This document shows, piece after piece, positions 59,117-64,000 of a DNA stretch of 64,000 nucleotides; positions within the stretch are counted from its first letter, which is position 1; each line of letters opens with the position of its first letter. The position numbers and the translations under genes are program-made. The notes under the pieces were generated by a model that searched no databases, was not told where the DNA came from, and saw nothing but the letters and a program-made list of their open reading frames with translations. The stretch spans positions 87,084 to 151,083 of the forward strand of contig CAJNOP010000061.1 in the NCBI GenBank assembly GCA_905250075.1, in the 5' to 3' direction. This stretch comes from Rotaria sp. Silwood1 (taxonomy: Eukaryota; Rotifera; Eurotatoria; Philodinida; Philodinidae).

Positions 59117-61520
59117 TTATTGTAATACAGAAGATTTCCGTAATTGAGACAGAAAATTTTGTCGTTGTTCCTTGCCATTGATACCAATCGATTTTCGTTT
59201 TGTTGATGAAGATGAATTTCGTCTTGTCCATCCAATCATCATTGGTTTTGATGAAGATACCAATATGTCTTCTTTCTGATGAGATTCTTTATAAATCGAT
59301 GATGCAAGTAAAGGAGTTGATGATTCTTCTTGAACAACGGTTGCTGATGGTGGAGGAGAACATGTGCATTGACTACTATCACTTGTACTCGTTGTTGTTA
59401 CTCCTCGAGATAGAAATAATGATCGAGAAAAAGTAGCATAAGGTATAGAACAGGCACTAGGTCGATGATATAATTGATGCTGACGATGGCATACTATTGA
59501 AGGATGATGATGATAATGATGATGATGACGGGTCATTGTCAAGAAACATTCAGGTATACATTCATATTGATGATTTTGTGAATTATCAACAGCACCGGCA
59601 TTACTTAATTTTGATGGAGAATCAGCATTGTTAGTTGAATTTACAATATGATGAGAAGAAATGGCTGATGAAAGAGGTGCTTCTGTCATGGGGATTAGCT
59701 GATGAGAATAGTAATCATCACAACAATTGAATGTATTTGGCGTACACTAAAAAAAAATCATAAATATTTCAAATTAATCTTTTCTTTTATGATACGATCG
59801 AATCATTTTCATAAAAACTTTTTTTTTATCATTTACATATAGACAGTCATGAACATCCAACAAAAGCCTCAAGATCGAAAGATAAATTAATTTCTATTGT
59901 TGGTGAGTCAAAATTTTTTTGCATGTAGAGTCGACATGTTTCATGTGAGTTATTAAGTAACGATAGTTCTCTCAATAGTGTAGGCATTATATTCCTCATG
60001 AACTCCCTCGAGTCAGGCCAATCTTATGTACACATTAATCGGATAATCTCCATTCCTATTTAATGATGACTGTCCATGTATAGTATATTAATATACATGA
60101 TAATGGTATTTTTATTTCAAAAATAGTTAAAAATCTATTTGAATAGAGTTGATTTGAATCATCTCTGGAAGTCTTGATGAAAATAGAAATTTTTTTCATA
60201 AACAAATCTACTACATTGTAATCTATCTTCAAAGTTTCAACTAAAACGAATATCACTTATGTTGGATATTGAATGTTTAAAAAAGTCAATTATTAGATAT
60301 ATATATATACTTGTTTTCCAACACTCAATAGCCTGACAAAAGAAAACATGAACATCATCTGAAACTTGAACATATTTTTTGAATGATAATAAAATCTATA
60401 TAAGGAAACATTTTCGCAAAGTTATTTTTTCCACAAATCTTGAATTAATCCTCATATGTTATTAAAACTCCATGGATTCGAATCCTACTCGACTTATTTC
60501 CAGTCTCATCATGATCTATCTCGAATGGTAATATAGAGTCGTAGCTTTGAAAACAATACTCATTATATAAAACAACATATTTTTTCAATTATATCTTCAA
60601 CATCGATCATTAATGATAAACTCGAGCTAAATTTTCCATTGTTTAAATAATGTAAAAGCAAATAAAATCTTTCTAAAGTTAACCTTGTATTAAGAGAATA
60701 AATAATAAACGAAAGAAATGCAATAACCAAGCTCGTTTTTCTTTCTTTTACATGATTTATTCATCTGAGGGACGTAAGTAATGAAAGGAACAAACGTGTG
60801 TGAAAAACATTGATATTTAATAGAGAAAATTTTCCAGATGTTATGTATTTGATCATTTAAATATCGTTGACAAGTGCTTTTCTCACATGTCTATTATCAA
60901 TATCCGCAATAGATTTATTCACGTTGATAAAAAAAAAAGAAAACTGTGTAAAGTGTTTCACACCTGTTTGCATTTATACCATTTTCTAAAGTGTTTTCTT
61001 TTTGTTTCTCTGAGTAACATTGAATATTAAATTATTTTGAGATAAAAAGAAAAAAGATCTTACTTTATAATGTCCACTTGCTCTTGTACTTGTATCAGAC
61101 TGATGATGATGATGATTTCTTGATGATAATGAACCAGTTACAACATAATTTTTATATTGTTTTTCTTCTTTTTTTAATTTTCTACATAAAAATAAAAGAA
61201 AAATATTTCATTAAAATTAAATATCTTATTTGTTTTTCATACTTAAGACAAATAAAAATAAATATAGCAATAATAATACAAGAAATAACACTAATTATAG
61301 CCAAAATAAGAAGAAAAAGATTTAACCAATTAATTTGTTCTTCATGTGTTTGAAGAATATTTGAAGAAGTATTAAGAATATTTAATGATGGTTTTATACA
61401 TTGACCATTTAATATTTCAACTGTTTGAAATTGTTCAAATAAAGGTCCCGGTGGTTTAGGTGGAGGACGAATTGTAAATAAAGGTGGAGGAGGAAGACGA
61501 CGTAAACCATCGTTCGTCAT
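59117..61520 (-). CDS. unrecognised single-pass membrane protein with proline-rich ectodomain
   Basis: Exons 61243-61520, 61064-61181 and 59117-59746 join in phases 2 and 0 to give 341 aa; introns are 61 bp and 1.3 kb. The N-terminal part is proline-rich (RRLPPPPLFTIRPPPKPPG), then comes one hydrophobic segment (LNLFLLILAIISVISCIIIA, about residues 67-92), a basic stop-transfer-like stretch (KLKKEEKQYK), a His run, a cysteine-bearing CTPNTFNCCDDYY and a Ser/His-rich tail with WTRRNSSSSTKRKS near the end. I recognise no family. The ATG at 61520 directly follows an acceptor (GTTTTTTAG), so an upstream exon exists and may carry a signal peptide and the true start. A type I or III receptor-like or adaptor protein is a guess. 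Confidence 0.65.
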
Positions 61521-63656
61521 CTAAAAAACAGAAATTTCAACTGACAGTTGACCGTCAATATACGAAGGAAGCATAGTCACAACCGGATGAACAAGATAAT
61601 TAAATATTTCCGATCATACAGTATCGAACATGTTTTAAATCAACAAGAAATAAATGTCATTTATGTTTTAGTATTAAAAAAATCTTACCGAACCGGTAAC
61701 GCATCGCTTCTTTTTTTTTCTCTTTTGCCTTGACAAAAACTTATGATTAAAAAATTTAGTTAATTAAAAATTTTGTCATTTATTAAAAGAATAAATATTG
61801 TCCTTGATTAAACCCAACTCATATACATTTATTCACCCAGTAGGCAGATGTGATTAGATCGAAGCTCTCATTTTTTTTTCTTCTTTGCTATTCAAGTAGA
61901 AGAAAAAGAATATTCTCTCATTATTACGTATGAATGCAAGAAAAAAACGAGAAAGAAAGAAAAGCTATTGAATGACATAAACACTGGCTGTTATCTTTTT
62001 GGCACAAGTTTATGTCGATGAAAACTTCTTGTCATCACATATGCTAGATGATAGGCTATGCTTCGATGAATGTTATGTAAAAAAAGAAAGAACAACGATG
62101 CACATACATATATATATATATATGTATGATTGATTTCTTCCTATTCAATTAAGAAAAAAGAAAAAATTAAATTCATGAGAATAAATTGAACGCATAAAAA
62201 AAAAAGAAAAGAATTGGCGTTTCGAATATTTATATGTATGTTTTGCCTCAAGGTTATTTTTTTCATTTCATTCAATTATAGAATTCAACTATGATTTATC
62301 ATTATATTACTTAGTATTAATATCCATCCTGTTATTAAATCCTAATGATATAAACCAAACCTTCCATTAACAACAATAACATCAAAATGAATCAAGGTTA
62401 ATAAAAAACAGGAAAAATATTTAATATGATATCAAAAATAAACACTCCTTCATTTGAATTTCTAAGCTAAGCTAGTTCAACGTACAAACGTGACAAATAA
62501 TCTTTCTCCTCTAGTAGAGTCTGATTTGCTAAGACAATGGTCGATGCTTAAAGGCACATTCATTCTCTTTTTACTCATATCCATCTAATCCTGTTTGTTA
62601 TTCGATCCACATACTTCATACTAATGTCTGGACGTACATCGAAAAGAGAGTGAACTCATCAGAATGATGTAACTATCTAATTAAATAAAATGAACTCTGC
62701 ATCTCACCTTATGTCATTATTTTGACAAAAACTATTCGTTATCATTTTGCCTTACATACATGCAAAATATCAATGTGTAAAGATTTTAATCTTTGTCATG
62801 CACGGTCAATCGAGTGCTATAGCTTATCGATTTTTTTTACGTATTCATAAAGTCAGCTAATAAATTCACTTAGTGTCTCATATGTTCTTCAAAATATTTA
62901 TATGACTTAAGATATTTTTCTTCTCGTCTTTTCATTCAGCAACATCTGAATGATGTAATGAACAAAAGACGATAAAAGAAAAATCATTTATATGCACAAA
63001 AGTCGAAGAGAAGAGATAAACGTTTAATTGCAATGACGACAATGTTATATATATATATCGCTGTAGGGAAGTTAATCAACATCTGTTATATATTCAATGT
63101 CGATAAATAAAAACAAGTGTTACGTTTCTATTTCTAACGAAAAAAAAACATTGTATATAACGCCTTAAAGCAATGAACATCATGTTTATGAACACTTATA
63201 TAGTATTGTTTCCATTTCTACAAGTGCCTTGAGGATCTAAACAGGTGGAATAATAATATAATAAGAGACCTTATCATTCATGTTTACCTTGAATAAATAA
63301 ATGCTTTTCACATTTTAATACTGTGAAAATTCTCGATTTCTTTTTGTCTCTTGAAAATAATTAACACTTATTATATCTAAAATGAGAAATGAAATAAAAT
63401 ATTTTTTTTGATTAAAACTCACCCAACCGTTGTTTATGATTATTCTGATTTATAAAGTGACACAATGTTGAAAATCATTGAAGCACATATACATTCTCTT
63501 TCACTATCAATAATCTTTTCTTTCTGTCTCTTTTGACACTAAATAATTCCACCGTCGCTACTCATTATCCGCACATCACGTTCGCTTCATTGGATTTTTA
63601 CTCTTCCTATAATGATTATGCAAAAGGAAGAAAAAAAATACCGAAAGAAAAAACGC
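61521..63656. other. intergenic region with AT microsatellites
   Basis: No supported gene. Short TA repeats occur at about 62107-62125 and 63047-63059. The missing 5' exon of the single-pass membrane protein gene should lie here, probably soon to the right of 61520, but I could not identify it. Confidence 0.4.
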
Positions 63657-63762
63657 TCAAATAATCTGGCGCGCGTGTGCACATTGTTGATTTACTATTG
63701 AAGATGATGAAAGAGCCTTGTTAGCCTTGGCCAGATCATCTGTTTCCTTCAATAGAACAGAT
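63657..63762 (-). CDS. possible last exon of a gene entering from the right edge
   Basis: A strong polypyrimidine acceptor (CCTTTTTTTTTACCTCAATAG) precedes an open frame ending LLKETDDLAKANKALSSSSI...ARQII and a stop at 63657. The composition is hydrophilic and coding-like with GC-richer codons. The upstream exon would be near or beyond the window end. No family can be named from about 35 residues. Confidence 0.3.
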
Positions 63763-64000
63763 CTATTGAGGTAAAAAAAAGGAAAATGATTTCCGGAATA
63801 GTGACTCAATGACGTTCTACTATAGCATATATTTATATATATATATATACATATATCATCAGTGAACATTGTCATACAGAAAAAAAAAGTATCAAATGAT
63901 AATTAAAACGAAGAAACCTTCTAAGGTCTAATTGGACAATGAATAAAAGAAGAGTTCTCTTCAATGTTCAATATGTCTCGATTTCCGTTTCATCTATTTC

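Noticed and set aside
60440-60500. GGATTCGAATCC sequence resembling a tRNA B box
   Set aside because: No A box, acceptor stem or anticodon arm could be folded around it.

Overview
This is an AT-rich, intron-rich eukaryotic window that reads like a bdelloid rotifer (an Adineta/Rotaria-type genome). Four things point there: GT-AG introns of about 50-90 bp mixed with a few of 0.5-1.3 kb, an arginine ADP-ribosyltransferase fused to kinesin-light-chain-type TPRs, a decayed bdelloid-style F-box-like gene, and many short non-autonomous DNA transposons. The species call is inference; that it is a metazoan is well supported by an innexin, a myosin-light-chain-kinase-type kinase, a TMEM222 homologue and an A1CF/RBM47-type RNA-binding protein.

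Layout. 0-13 kb is accessory: an F-box-like pseudogene (583-1005), the ART-TPR gene (3480-5449, minus), a DraG-type ADP-ribosylglycohydrolase (7093-8801, minus) with an imperfect inverted duplication over its 5' flank (about 8836-9830), a 251-bp foldback element (11370-11620) and a complete Tc1/mariner-type MITE (12064-12748). 13-30 kb is a plus-strand conserved block: TMEM222 (13184-13914), A1CF/RBM47-like (17129-22266) and a MYLK-like kinase (24179-29387) with two mutually exclusive candidate first coding exons. 30-41 kb is almost gene-free and mobile: a 251-bp MITE, a 1,033-bp hAT-like element with an 8-bp target duplication, a 945-bp palindrome built from AATCGATT motifs, a second AATCGATT domain, and a 42-bp tandem repeat folded into an inverted repeat and containing a 10-N gap. 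41-48 kb has minus-strand membrane-protein genes: an unrecognised multipass protein (40988-43372), a small two-exon candidate gene (46123-46597), and an innexin (46575-47977) whose stop the small gene overlaps. 48-59 kb is sparse again: two TTAA-flanked elements (one only 64 bp), a nested hAT-like composite and an unrecognised gene or pseudogene (54294-55471). 59-61.5 kb carries a single-pass membrane protein gene (minus), and a possible last exon of a gene entering from the right edge lies at 63657-63762.

How the genes relate: the only functional pairing suggested by position is the ADP-ribose writer (ART-TPR) and eraser (glycohydrolase), same strand, 1.6 kb apart. The rest are independent housekeeping or signalling genes. 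Exon borders were set by reading GT/AG sites and checking that phases join; no transcript or database evidence was available.
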